A stretch of DNA of 64,000 nt, from NCBI RefSeq assembly GCF_003384935.1, contig NZ_QTTQ01000009.1, positions 682,001-746,000 of the forward strand. The letters are read 5' to 3'. How positions within the stretch are numbered: the stretch's first letter is position 1; every line of letters begins with the position of its first letter. This document shows positions 8,426 through 15,516 of the stretch, one piece after another. The notes beneath the pieces were generated by a model. That model did no database searches and had not been told where the DNA came from. It saw only the letters and a program-made list of their open reading frames with translations. The DNA comes from Lutibacter oceani. GTDB taxonomy: Bacteria; Bacteroidota; Bacteroidia; Flavobacteriales; Flavobacteriaceae. The position numbers were made by a program, and so were the translations under genes.

Positions 8426-9412
8426 TTAACCTCCTATTGTAGACATACTTTCTGAAACATCATTATCTCTTGATGCTTCAGCCACAAAACCATTTTCTGG
8501 TTTGTGATGCACGGTGGAAATAAATAATTGTTTTAACTCTTCATCACTTGCACCATTTCTAATAAAATCTCTTACATTAAAAACACCTCCATCAAACAAA
8601 CAGTTTTTAAACATACCTGTAGCTGTAATACGAATTCTATTACAATCGTTGCAAATAGTTCGGGTAAATGCTGGAATTATCCCAAAAGTTCCTTTATAAT
8701 TTGGAATTTTATAATTTCTTGAGGTAGATGTTTTTTTTGAAAATACGTTTTCAATATCCTTATAATTATCTTTTATAAGATTTATAATTTTATTGAAATC
8801 CCAAACCTCCTCCATAGCTCTTTGTCCTTTTCCATTGAATGGCATTTCTTCAATAAAACGAACGGCAATGTCTTTTTCTTTTGACAATTCAACAAAATCG
8901 ATGATTTCATCGGTATTAAAACCTGATTGAACTACAATATTAAGTTTCAATTTCAGTTTACTTTTTTCAAGTTTTAAAAGCGTATCAAACACATTTTCAT
9001 ACACATCTCTTCTTGTAATTTTTGCAAATTTTTCTTTTTGCAAACTATCTATACTTAAATTGATTGCATTTATATTTAACTCTTCTAATTTTTCAATATG
9101 ATTAGAAATTAATGCGCCGTTTGTAGTAATATTTATTTCTTGTAATTTATCATTAAAAGACAGTGATTCTAAAAAGTTTACAAAATCTCTGCGCACAAAA
9201 GGCTCACCCCCAGTTAGTCTTACCTTATCTACACCTAATTCTGAAAGTACTCTAATAATTCTGTACATTTCTTTGTAGGAAAGTAAGTCTTTTCTGTCTA
9301 CAATATTAATGCCTTGGGCTGGCATACAATATTGGCAACGTAAATTACAACGATCAGTAATTGCTAACCTTAAATATGAAATTTTTCTACCAAATTTATC
9401 TCTTAACTGCAT
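8426..9412 (-). CDS. moaA: GTP 3',8-cyclase MoaA (radical SAM)
   Basis: 328 residues, the normal length. It carries out the first step of Moco synthesis. The radical SAM cluster motif CNLRCQYC lies at ~22-29 and is preceded by RLAITDR; LTGGEPFVRRDF binds SAM; the second cluster motif CNDCNRIRIT continues to a third Cys in FKNCLFDGG. The protein ends in Gly-Gly, the conserved C-terminal tail needed for activity in this family. It overlaps the Crp/Fnr gene upstream by 1 bp. Confidence 0.97.
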   Translation of the reverse strand: MQLRDKFGRKISYLRLAITDRCNLRCQYCMPAQGINIVDRKDLLSYKEMYRIIRVLSELGVDKVRLTGGEPFVRRDFVNFLESLSFNDKLQEINITTNGALISNHIEKLEELNINAINLSIDSLQKEKFAKITRRDVYENVFDTLLKLEKSKLKLKLNIVVQSGFNTDEIIDFVELSKEKDIAVRFIEEMPFNGKGQRAMEEVWDFNKIINLIKDNYKDIENVFSKKTSTSRNYKIPNYKGTFGIIPAFTRTICNDCNRIRITATGMFKNCLFDGGVFNVRDFIRNGASDEELKQLFISTVHHKPENGFVAEASRDNDVSESMSTIGG

Positions 9413-10044
9413 TAATTGAGTGTAATTTTATTTCTTCCCAAAGTTACAATATCTTCTTTTTCCAACTTTTTCAATACTCTTGAAATTGCTTCTCTTGAAA
9501 CTTTTAAATCTCTAGCTAAGTCAAAATGTTTTTTATTTATTGTGTTTTCCTTATAAATTAAACTTGTATGTTCAATATATTTTAACACTCTAAACTCTAA
9601 ATTTTCAAATGCAATATCATTAATAACTTCGAGTAAAAAATAGGTTTGCGTTTGATTTTGTTTTAAAAAATAGGATCTCCAGGAGCTGTATTTTTCAAAC
9701 CACGAATTTACAATTTTTACTGGTATTGCAATGTAAGTAATATTGCTTTCAGCCTTAATTCTAATTTGGCTATTTTTATTTTCTAAAGCATAAGAAATTG
9801 CAATGGAGCTAGTTTGATTATTTGATAAATAATGCAAAAAAATACCGTTTCCTTTTCCATCACGTCTCATTACTTTTGCAACTCCAGAAATAATAATAGG
9901 AATAAATTTAATTTCTCTTCTTATTTCTAAAATTATTTTATCAGGTTCGGCGTGCTTTAAAATTGCGTATTTACATAGTTCATTTTGTAATTGCTTCTCA
10001 AATATATCTGAAAAACAATTATCAACTATTTCGTTAATCTTCAT
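9412..10044 (-). CDS. Crp/Fnr family transcriptional regulator (Moco-linked)
   Basis: 210 residues: N-terminal cyclic-nucleotide-binding-type beta-roll (~25-120) and a C-terminal winged helix with FDLARDLKVSREAISRVLKKLE. I see no Fnr-type Cys cluster and no clear cAMP-binding Arg-Ser pair, so the signal is unknown. It overlaps moaA by 1 bp and follows the YeeE/YedE pair by 13 bp, so it is co-transcribed with them. It is similar in layout to the regulator at 11112-11747, and the two may be ancient duplicates. Confidence 0.85.
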   Translation of the reverse strand: MKINEIVDNCFSDIFEKQLQNELCKYAILKHAEPDKIILEIRREIKFIPIIISGVAKVMRRDGKGNGIFLHYLSNNQTSSIAISYALENKNSQIRIKAESNITYIAIPVKIVNSWFEKYSSWRSYFLKQNQTQTYFLLEVINDIAFENLEFRVLKYIEHTSLIYKENTINKKHFDLARDLKVSREAISRVLKKLEKEDIVTLGRNKITLN

Positions 10045-10057
10045 TTTAAAAAATCAA

Positions 10058-10471
10058 TTAATGAGGTAATTTATCTTTAAATGCACCATATAAAAATGCG
10101 CCTAAAGTTGCTCCAAAAATTACCACTAAAATAGATACAACACCTTTTCCAATAAGTACAAACATTGGTCCAGGACAGGCACCAGCTAATGCCCAACCTA
10201 ATCCGAACAAAATACCACCCAACAAGTTACGGTATAAACCACTTTTTTTGGGAGGCACATGAATTTCTTCTCCTTCAAATGTTTTCACCATTTTTTTTCT
10301 GAATAAAAACATACTTATCATACCTAAAACTACTGCAGATCCAATAATACCATACATATGGAAGGATTGGAATTTAAACATTTCATATATCCTATACCAT
10401 GAAATTATTTCTGCTTTACTCATTACTATTCCAAAGAGTATTCCTACTAAAAAAAACTTTATATATTTCAT
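10058..10471 (-). CDS. DUF6691 family YeeE/YedE-like membrane protein (sulfur import half)
   Basis: 137 residues with about four membrane helices. The motif GLGWALAGACPGP (~95-107) is the Cys-bearing signature of the C-terminal half of YeeE/YedE (TsuA-type thiosulfate importers). In Bacteroidota this half is usually a separate gene paired with a YeeE half, as here: the partner ends 10 bp upstream. Likely imports thiosulfate or another sulfur species; substrate not proven. Confidence 0.8.
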   Translation of the reverse strand: MKYIKFFLVGILFGIVMSKAEIISWYRIYEMFKFQSFHMYGIIGSAVVLGMISMFLFRKKMVKTFEGEEIHVPPKKSGLYRNLLGGILFGLGWALAGACPGPMFVLIGKGVVSILVVIFGATLGAFLYGAFKDKLPH

Positions 10472-10481
10472 AACTCTTTGT

Positions 10482-11039
10482 TTAAAATAATAATGGTAAA
10501 ATAAACCAGGTCATAATTAAACCTCCTATAAAAAATCCAATAACTGAAATTAGTGATGGTAGTTCCAAATTACTTAAACCAACAATTGCATGGCCAGATG
10601 TACAACCACCTGCCCAACGTGCACCAAAGCCTACCATAATACCAGCTACTAGTAGTATTATAAATCCTTTTAAAGTTAGCATTGTTTCAATACTAAAAAT
10701 TTCATCTGGCAAATAAGTATCACCTGCATTTTGAATGCCGATAGCCGCTAAATCTTGAATAGTTTGTGGGTTTAATGCTACAGTATCAGTTGGTGAAAGC
10801 CATTGTGAAGTTATAAATCCACCAGTAATTCCACCTGCAACAAAAATTAAGTTCCACGTATTTTGTTTCCAGTCAATTTTAAAATAATCTACAAATTTTC
10901 CAGCTCCACCTATGGAACAAAAAGTTTCTAAATTTGATGAAAGTCCGAAACGTTCGCCAAAATAGTATAGTAAAAACATGACAAACGCAATAATGGGTCC
11001 AGCAACATACCAAGCCCATGGTTGTGAAATAAATTCCAT
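10482..11039 (-). CDS. YeeE/YedE family membrane protein (sulfur import half)
   Basis: 185 residues with about four to five membrane helices. Family motifs are TFCSIGGAGKF and WAGGCTSGHAIVGLSNLELPS, with the conserved Cys that pass sulfur through TsuA-type channels. It is first in the run YeeE-DUF6691-Crp/Fnr-moaA-TrpF-like-moeA. A sulfur importer with Moco genes makes sense because molybdopterin synthesis needs sulfur on MoaD (inference). A palindrome at 11092-11107 lies upstream. Confidence 0.82.
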   Translation of the reverse strand: MEFISQPWAWYVAGPIIAFVMFLLYYFGERFGLSSNLETFCSIGGAGKFVDYFKIDWKQNTWNLIFVAGGITGGFITSQWLSPTDTVALNPQTIQDLAAIGIQNAGDTYLPDEIFSIETMLTLKGFIILLVAGIMVGFGARWAGGCTSGHAIVGLSNLELPSLISVIGFFIGGLIMTWFILPLLF

Positions 11040-11063
11040 AATTTATTTAATTAGTTATAACTA

Positions 11064-11071
11064 TAAAAGTA
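11064..11071 (-). promoter_or_regulatory. Possible -7 element of the YeeE/Moco operon
   Basis: The minus strand reads TACTTTTA, 7 of 8 matches to the Bacteroidota TAnnTTTG element, 25 bp before the YeeE ATG. The centre of the palindrome at 11092-11107 lies about 32 bp upstream, near position -40 of the expected transcript, where a class II Crp/Fnr activator would bind. Weak alone; the geometry gives it value. Confidence 0.4.
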
Positions 11072-11091
11072 TCGTATAAATTATGCTGTTT

Positions 11092-11107
11092 TGTAACAAA
11101 TGTTACA
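11092..11107. promoter_or_regulatory. Candidate Crp/Fnr operator, perfect palindrome
   Basis: TGTAACAAATGTTACA is a perfect dyad: 7-bp arms (TGTAACA/TGTTACA) around AA. It lies 4 bp after the stop of the Crp/Fnr gene and 53 bp before the YeeE start. The size and two-fold symmetry fit a Crp/Fnr dimer. Neither arm is followed by a T-run, so it is not an obvious terminator. Confidence 0.6.
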
Positions 11108-11111
11108 TATC

Positions 11112-11747
11112 TTAAAATTCCAGAATTTCTATTTTATTTCTGTGCAGCTTAATTTTTCCTTCATTCTCTAATTGTTTTAACAATCTTGAAATAACAACAC
11201 GAGATGTATGCATATCATATGCAATGTCCTGATGCGTGGTATTTAATGAAGTTTCACGCATTATTTGAGCTTTATCTGTTAAGTATTTATACAATCGCTC
11301 GTCCATTCTCATAAAGGCTAAAGTATCAATAGTCTCCATCATTTCATTTAAACGAATATTGTAACTATCAATTACAAAATTTCTCCATGATTTATATTTT
11401 ACGAGCCATTCATCTAATTTTTCTTTAGGAAGAAAAATAATTTCAGATTCTTTTTCAGCAATTGCTCTAATACCACATTTCCCATTTGAAATTGCACTGG
11501 CAAATGAGCTTGCACAGGTATCCCCTCTTTCTAAGAAATACAATAAAATTTCTTCACCTTTTTTATCTTCTCTAACAATTTTTATGGCACCATCCAATAA
11601 TAAAGGAACTCCTTTCATTTGATCACCTAAATCAACCAACAACTCATTTTCGCGTAATTTTTTATATACACCTACCTGTTCAATTTCATCTAACAATTCT
11701 TTTTCAAAAACATACGAATAATAGTGTTCTAATTTTTCTCTAATCAT
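11112..11747 (-). CDS. Crp/Fnr family transcriptional regulator
   Basis: 211 residues: beta-roll sensor domain (~20-120), long dimerisation helix and winged helix with DIAYDMHTSRVVISRLLKQLENEG. No Fnr-like N-terminal Cys cluster. Its ATG overlaps the waaA stop (ATGA). The downstream operon encodes the sulfur importer and Moco genes, with a candidate operator between. Regulation of that operon by this protein is inference from position. Confidence 0.88.
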   Translation of the reverse strand: MIREKLEHYYSYVFEKELLDEIEQVGVYKKLRENELLVDLGDQMKGVPLLLDGAIKIVREDKKGEEILLYFLERGDTCASSFASAISNGKCGIRAIAEKESEIIFLPKEKLDEWLVKYKSWRNFVIDSYNIRLNEMMETIDTLAFMRMDERLYKYLTDKAQIMRETSLNTTHQDIAYDMHTSRVVISRLLKQLENEGKIKLHRNKIEILEF

Positions 11748-12979
11748 TTTAAGTAATTTAAAATTTTTACTGAAGCTCCAGTTTTCTCAATCACATAATT
11801 TAATGATTGCGATCCCGATTTAATTCTTTTTTTATTATCTCTAAAAAATTCGGTTAAAAGTACGGATAATTTTTGAGAATTATCAGCTACAAAACAAGCC
11901 TGTTTATTAACCAGTTCTTTCGCCTCTAAAAACTTATTATAATTTGGACCAATAATAATTGGCACTCCAAATGTAGCTGGTTCTAAAACATTATGCACTC
12001 CTGATTTTGTATATCCACCTCCAACGTATGCAATATCAGCATAACTATATATTTTTGTTAAAATTCCAATAGTATCCACAATTAATACCTGATAATTATT
12101 TAAATTTTCTTTCTCTTCTTTTTCTGAATATAAAAAAACTTTTTTTAAAATTGATTTTTTTAATTGCTGGATTTCGTTTGCGTTTATATTATGAGGAGCT
12201 ATTATAAACTTTTCTTTTTCAGAAGACTTATTATTAATATAGTCTACCAATAAATCCTCATCTTCTTTCCATGTACTTCCAGCTACTAATGTATAGTTGT
12301 TATTTTTAAATTCTGAAACAAAATTGAGTTGGTTATCTTGTTTGGTAATTTCATAAACTCTATCAAAACGAGTATCGCCACAAGCACTTACGTTAGTGAA
12401 CCCAATAGAATTTAATAGATTTTTAGAAATTTCATCTTGTACAAAAAAGTGTGAAAATGCACTTAGTGATTTCCGCATCCAACCTCCATACCAATTAAAA
12501 AATAGTTGATTTTTTCTAAAAATACCCGATATTAAAATGGTGTTAACATTGCTGTTTTTTAATTCTTTTAAAAGGTTTGGCCAAAATTCATATTTTACAA
12601 AAATTGCAGTTTCTGGATGTACAATATCTAAAAATTGTTGTGCGTTTTTTCTTGAATCTAACGGTAAATAACAAACTACATCTACCTCTTTATAATTCTT
12701 TCGAACTTCATACCCAGAAGGTGAAAAAAAAGTTAAAACGAGTTTTTTATTTGGGTGTATTTTTTTTAAATTTTCAAGTATTGGTCTTCCTTGCTCAAAC
12801 TCGCCAAGCGATGCGCAATGCATCCAAATTACTTTGTTTGAGGGTGAAATATTATTTTTTAGAATAGCAAAAGTTTCTTTACGACCATCAATAAAAAGTT
12901 TTATTTTTTTATTAAAAAACGCAATTACTTTTAGCAGTAAACCAGCTTTAAAAACAAGTATGTTATATAAAAATTGCAT
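11744..12979 (-). CDS. waaA: 3-deoxy-D-manno-octulosonic acid transferase (Kdo transferase)
   Basis: 411 residues from ATG 12979 (a longer frame would need TTG at 12997). It adds Kdo to lipid A precursor at the inner membrane. N-terminal hydrophobic anchor (MQFLYNILVFKAGLLLKVIA), then WMHCASLGEFEQG, LTFFSPSGYEVRK, KYEFWPNLL, the GT-30 fold, and the C-terminal YVGGGYTKSGVHNVLEPA loop. Ends with a 4-bp overlap onto the Crp/Fnr gene. Confidence 0.94.
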   Translation of the reverse strand: MQFLYNILVFKAGLLLKVIAFFNKKIKLFIDGRKETFAILKNNISPSNKVIWMHCASLGEFEQGRPILENLKKIHPNKKLVLTFFSPSGYEVRKNYKEVDVVCYLPLDSRKNAQQFLDIVHPETAIFVKYEFWPNLLKELKNSNVNTILISGIFRKNQLFFNWYGGWMRKSLSAFSHFFVQDEISKNLLNSIGFTNVSACGDTRFDRVYEITKQDNQLNFVSEFKNNNYTLVAGSTWKEDEDLLVDYINNKSSEKEKFIIAPHNINANEIQQLKKSILKKVFLYSEKEEKENLNNYQVLIVDTIGILTKIYSYADIAYVGGGYTKSGVHNVLEPATFGVPIIIGPNYNKFLEAKELVNKQACFVADNSQKLSVLLTEFFRDNKKRIKSGSQSLNYVIEKTGASVKILNYLK

Positions 12980-13010
12980 AAGGTAACAAATGTACAAAAT
13001 AAGCTCATAA

Positions 13011-13047
13011 AAAAACTCCCAAACTATTTTCTAGTTTGGGAGTTTTT
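13011..13047 (-). terminator. Strong intrinsic terminator of rplU-rpmA
   Basis: Perfect 16-bp arms (AAAAACTCCCAAACTA / its complement) around a 5-nt loop, 24 bp after the rpmA stop on the minus strand, followed there by a run of seven T. It sits between rpmA and waaA. Confidence 0.9.
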
Positions 13048-13070
13048 AAAAATTTAAAGAAATTTATTTC

Positions 13071-13331
13071 CTAAGCTTCAAAAGGCTCAATAGAAACATA
13101 AGATCTGTTGTCTTTTTTCTTTTGGAATTTTACCACACCGTCAACTTTTGCGTGTAAAGTATGATCTTTTCCCATATATACGTTATCACCAGGATGGTGT
13201 TGAGTTCCTCTTTGACGGATAATAATGTTCCCTGCAATTGCAGCTTGTCCACCAAATATTTTTACTCCTAGTCGTTTCGATTCTGATTCTCTACCATTCT
13301 TCGAACTACCTACTCCTTTTTTATGTGCCAT
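13071..13331 (-). CDS. rpmA: 50S ribosomal protein L27
   Basis: 86 residues. [21 protein letters not shown]-terminus reaches the peptidyl transferase centre; no Firmicutes-type cleavable extension. [10 protein letters not shown] and [15 protein letters not shown] are conserved. It is 27 bp after rplU in the usual L21-L27 pair and ends before a strong terminator. Confidence 0.98.
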   Translation of the reverse strand: MAHKKGVGSSKNGRESESKRLGVKIFGGQAAIAGNIIIRQRGTQHHPGDNVYMGKDHTLHAKVDGVVKFQKKKDNRSYVSIEPFEA

Positions 13332-13358
13332 GATGTTATGGTTTTAAAATTGTGATTC

Positions 13359-13862
13359 TTATTTGCTTAATGCTTCAATTAATTCAGCTTTCTTTAAAGA
13401 AGTATAGCCTTCAAGCCCTTTTTCTTTAGCTAAAGCTTTTAATTCAGCAACTGTCATTGAACTTAAATCGTTCGATGTTTCTGCTTTAGGTTCTGCAACT
13501 TTTTCAGCTTTTGGAGCTGCTTTTTTAGCTGGAGCTTTTTTCTTAGCACCGCTTGCTGCAATACTTTCAACTTGAATTTCAGTTAAAGCCTGACGATGAC
13601 CATTCTTTTTTCTGAATCCTTTTCTACGTTTCTTTTTGAAAACGATTACTTTATCACCTTGTAAGTGACCTAAGATTTTAGCCGTTACTTCGGCTCCTTC
13701 TATAGCTGGGGCGCCAACTGTTACTGTACCTTCATTATCTAAAAGAAGAACTTTATCAAAAGAAACTTTTGCTCCCTCTTCTTCTTGTAAACGATGCACA
13801 AAAACTTTTTGGTCTTTTGCTACTTTAAACTGCTGCCCTGCTATTTCTACAATTGCATACAT
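13359..13862 (-). CDS. rplU: 50S ribosomal protein L21 with C-terminal SAP/Rho-N-like extension
   Basis: 167 residues, against about 103 in the usual bL21. Residues 1-105 are bL21 ([30 protein letters not shown]). Residues ~106-130 are Lys/Ala/Pro-rich and ~131-167 form a small helical module ([29 protein letters not shown]) like SAP or Rho N-terminal nucleic-acid-binding folds. Extended L21 is seen in other Bacteroidota to my knowledge; the role of the tail is unknown. Confidence 0.95.
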   Translation of the reverse strand: MYAIVEIAGQQFKVAKDQKVFVHRLQEEEGAKVSFDKVLLLDNEGTVTVGAPAIEGAEVTAKILGHLQGDKVIVFKKKRRKGFRKKNGHRQALTEIQVESIAASGAKKKAPAKKAAPKAEKVAEPKAETSNDLSSMTVAELKALAKEKGLEGYTSLKKAELIEALSK

Positions 13863-13920
13863 ACGTATAGTTTTTATTCGCTTTATTAATAATTAATTAC
13901 CTTTTCAATTAAGGCGGGTG

Positions 13921-13951
13921 CAAATATAAAGTTTTTTTCTTATTCAGCAAA
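13921..13951 (-). promoter_or_regulatory. Consensus Bacteroidota promoter of rplU-rpmA
   Basis: On the minus strand TTTG (13948-13951), 19 bp spacer and TATATTTG (13921-13928) match the -33/-7 consensus exactly. Transcription should begin near 13915, giving a leader of about 50 nt before the rplU ATG. Confidence 0.8.
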
Positions 13952-14055
13952 ACAAAATTAACTCTAAGAAAACACTCATTTTTAACCCTTTATAAAAAAA
14001 GTATTAAGGTTTCGTTAATTTCTATTAAAATAGTTAAAAACAATTAAAGGTTTAC

Positions 14056-14063
14056 TAAATTTG
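14056..14063 (+). promoter_or_regulatory. Candidate -7 element for the M16 protease operon
   Basis: TAAATTTG matches TAnnTTTG. No clear TTTG -33 element is seen. A transcript from about 14070 would carry a ~120-nt leader. The 330-bp gap 13863-14192 otherwise holds the rplU promoter and a 14-codon relic at 14079. Confidence 0.5.
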
Positions 14064-14078
14064 AAACTCAATTTTGCT

Positions 14079-14123
14079 ATGAATCTAAAATATACTTTTA
14101 TTATTATACTATTTTCATTTTAA
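14079..14123 (+). pseudogene. Possible lipoprotein signal-peptide relic or leader peptide
   Basis: ATG at 14079 starts MNLKYTFIIILFSF and stops at TAA. Reading on in the same frame gives NCNKNITK and a second stop, so the whole looks like a lipoprotein signal sequence (hydrophobic core, Cys after it) interrupted by stops. It could also be a chance frame or a short leader ORF of the M16 operon. Confidence 0.25.
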
Positions 14124-14192
14124 AATTGTAACAAAAACATAACTAAATAGACTTGTTATGTATTATTTAATTTTATAAACTTTATAAACCCT

Positions 14193-15509
14193 ATGAAAAA
14201 AAATTATTATTTCAGCTTTTTGGCACTCTTTTTAAGTGTTAGTATTTTTGCACAAAAAGTAGATTTTGAAGAGTATGATTTACCAAACGGACTGCATGTT
14301 ATTTTACATCAAGATAATTCTGCTCCAGTGGTAACAACATCTGTAATGTACCATGTTGGTGCAAAAGATGAAGTAAAAGGAAGGACAGGATTTGCACATT
14401 TTTTTGAACACCTATTATTTGAAGGAACCGAAAATATTCCAAAAGGAGAATTTTTTAAAATAGTTTCAGCAAATGGTGGTAGAAATAATGCAAATACCAC
14501 TCAAGACAGAACTTACTATTATGAAACTTTCCCTTCAAACAATTTAGAATTGGGCTTATGGTTAGAATCTGAACGTATGTTACATCCAGTAATTAACCAA
14601 GATGGTGTTGACACACAAAACGAAGTTGTTAAAGAAGAAAAAAGAGCTAGAATTGATAATGCTCCTTATGGTAAAATAATTTACAGAACAGGAATTAATC
14701 AGCATATTTTTAGTAAACATCCATACAAAAATTCGGTAATTGGAAGTATGGAAGATTTAGATGCTGCACAATTAGATGAATTTTTAGCATTTCATAAAAA
14801 ATTCTACGCACCAAATAATGCAGTATTAGTTGTAGCTGGAGATTTTGAAAAACCTGCTGCAAAAAAAATGATTCAAGATTATTTTGGAGACATTCCTAAA
14901 GGAGAAGCAATTGAAAGAGTTCATATTCAGGAAGATCCTGTAACCGCTACTAAAGTAACGGAATATGATTCTAACATTCAGATTCCTATAAAATTATTTA
15001 TTTTTAGAACACCTTCTAGTAAAGATAAAGATGCCTACGCTTTAGATATGGTTTCTTCCATTTTAACTAGTGGAAAAAGTTCAAGGATGTATAAAAAATT
15101 AGTTGAAGAGAAAAAAGCATTGCAAGTTTTAGCTTTTAATGATTCTCAAGAAGATTACGGAACTTATATTATGGGAGCTTTACCAATGGGAGAAACTTCT
15201 TTAGATGATTTAGCAAAAGAAATGGAAGGAGAAATTGTAAAACTTCAAACAGAACTTATTTCTGAAAAAGAATACCAAAAACTTCAAAATAAATTTGAAA
15301 ACAATTTTGTAAACTCAAATTCTGGGGTTGAAAATATTGCTAGCACTTTAGCTACAAACTACATGTTAAAAGGAAATGTACATTTAATTAACGATGAATT
15401 AAGTATTTATCGTTCAATTACAAGAGAAGACATTAAACGTGTGGCAAATGAATTGCTAAACGCCTCTAATCGCGTTGAAATGGATTACCTAAAAGCTAAA
15501 AGTGAATAA
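14193..15509 (+). CDS. M16 family zinc metallopeptidase, catalytic partner
   Basis: 438 residues with an N-terminal signal peptide (cleavage near FAQK). The inverted zinc motif HFFEH is at ~69-73, and the distal Glu lies in NEVVKEEKRAR about 75 residues later, so it is catalytically complete. It is a single-ring-half M16B protein that needs a partner, encoded 7 bp downstream. Likely a periplasmic peptidase; substrate unknown. Confidence 0.9.
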   Translation: MKKNYYFSFLALFLSVSIFAQKVDFEEYDLPNGLHVILHQDNSAPVVTTSVMYHVGAKDEVKGRTGFAHFFEHLLFEGTENIPKGEFFKIVSANGGRNNANTTQDRTYYYETFPSNNLELGLWLESERMLHPVINQDGVDTQNEVVKEEKRARIDNAPYGKIIYRTGINQHIFSKHPYKNSVIGSMEDLDAAQLDEFLAFHKKFYAPNNAVLVVAGDFEKPAAKKMIQDYFGDIPKGEAIERVHIQEDPVTATKVTEYDSNIQIPIKLFIFRTPSSKDKDAYALDMVSSILTSGKSSRMYKKLVEEKKALQVLAFNDSQEDYGTYIMGALPMGETSLDDLAKEMEGEIVKLQTELISEKEYQKLQNKFENNFVNSNSGVENIASTLATNYMLKGNVHLINDELSIYRSITREDIKRVANELLNASNRVEMDYLKAKSE

Positions 15510-15516
15510 TTAAAAG

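Noticed and set aside
9412-11747. Two nearby Crp/Fnr genes as a recent tandem duplication
   Set aside because: The proteins differ clearly in sequence outside the fold's core motifs and are separated by the YeeE/YedE genes; any duplication is old.
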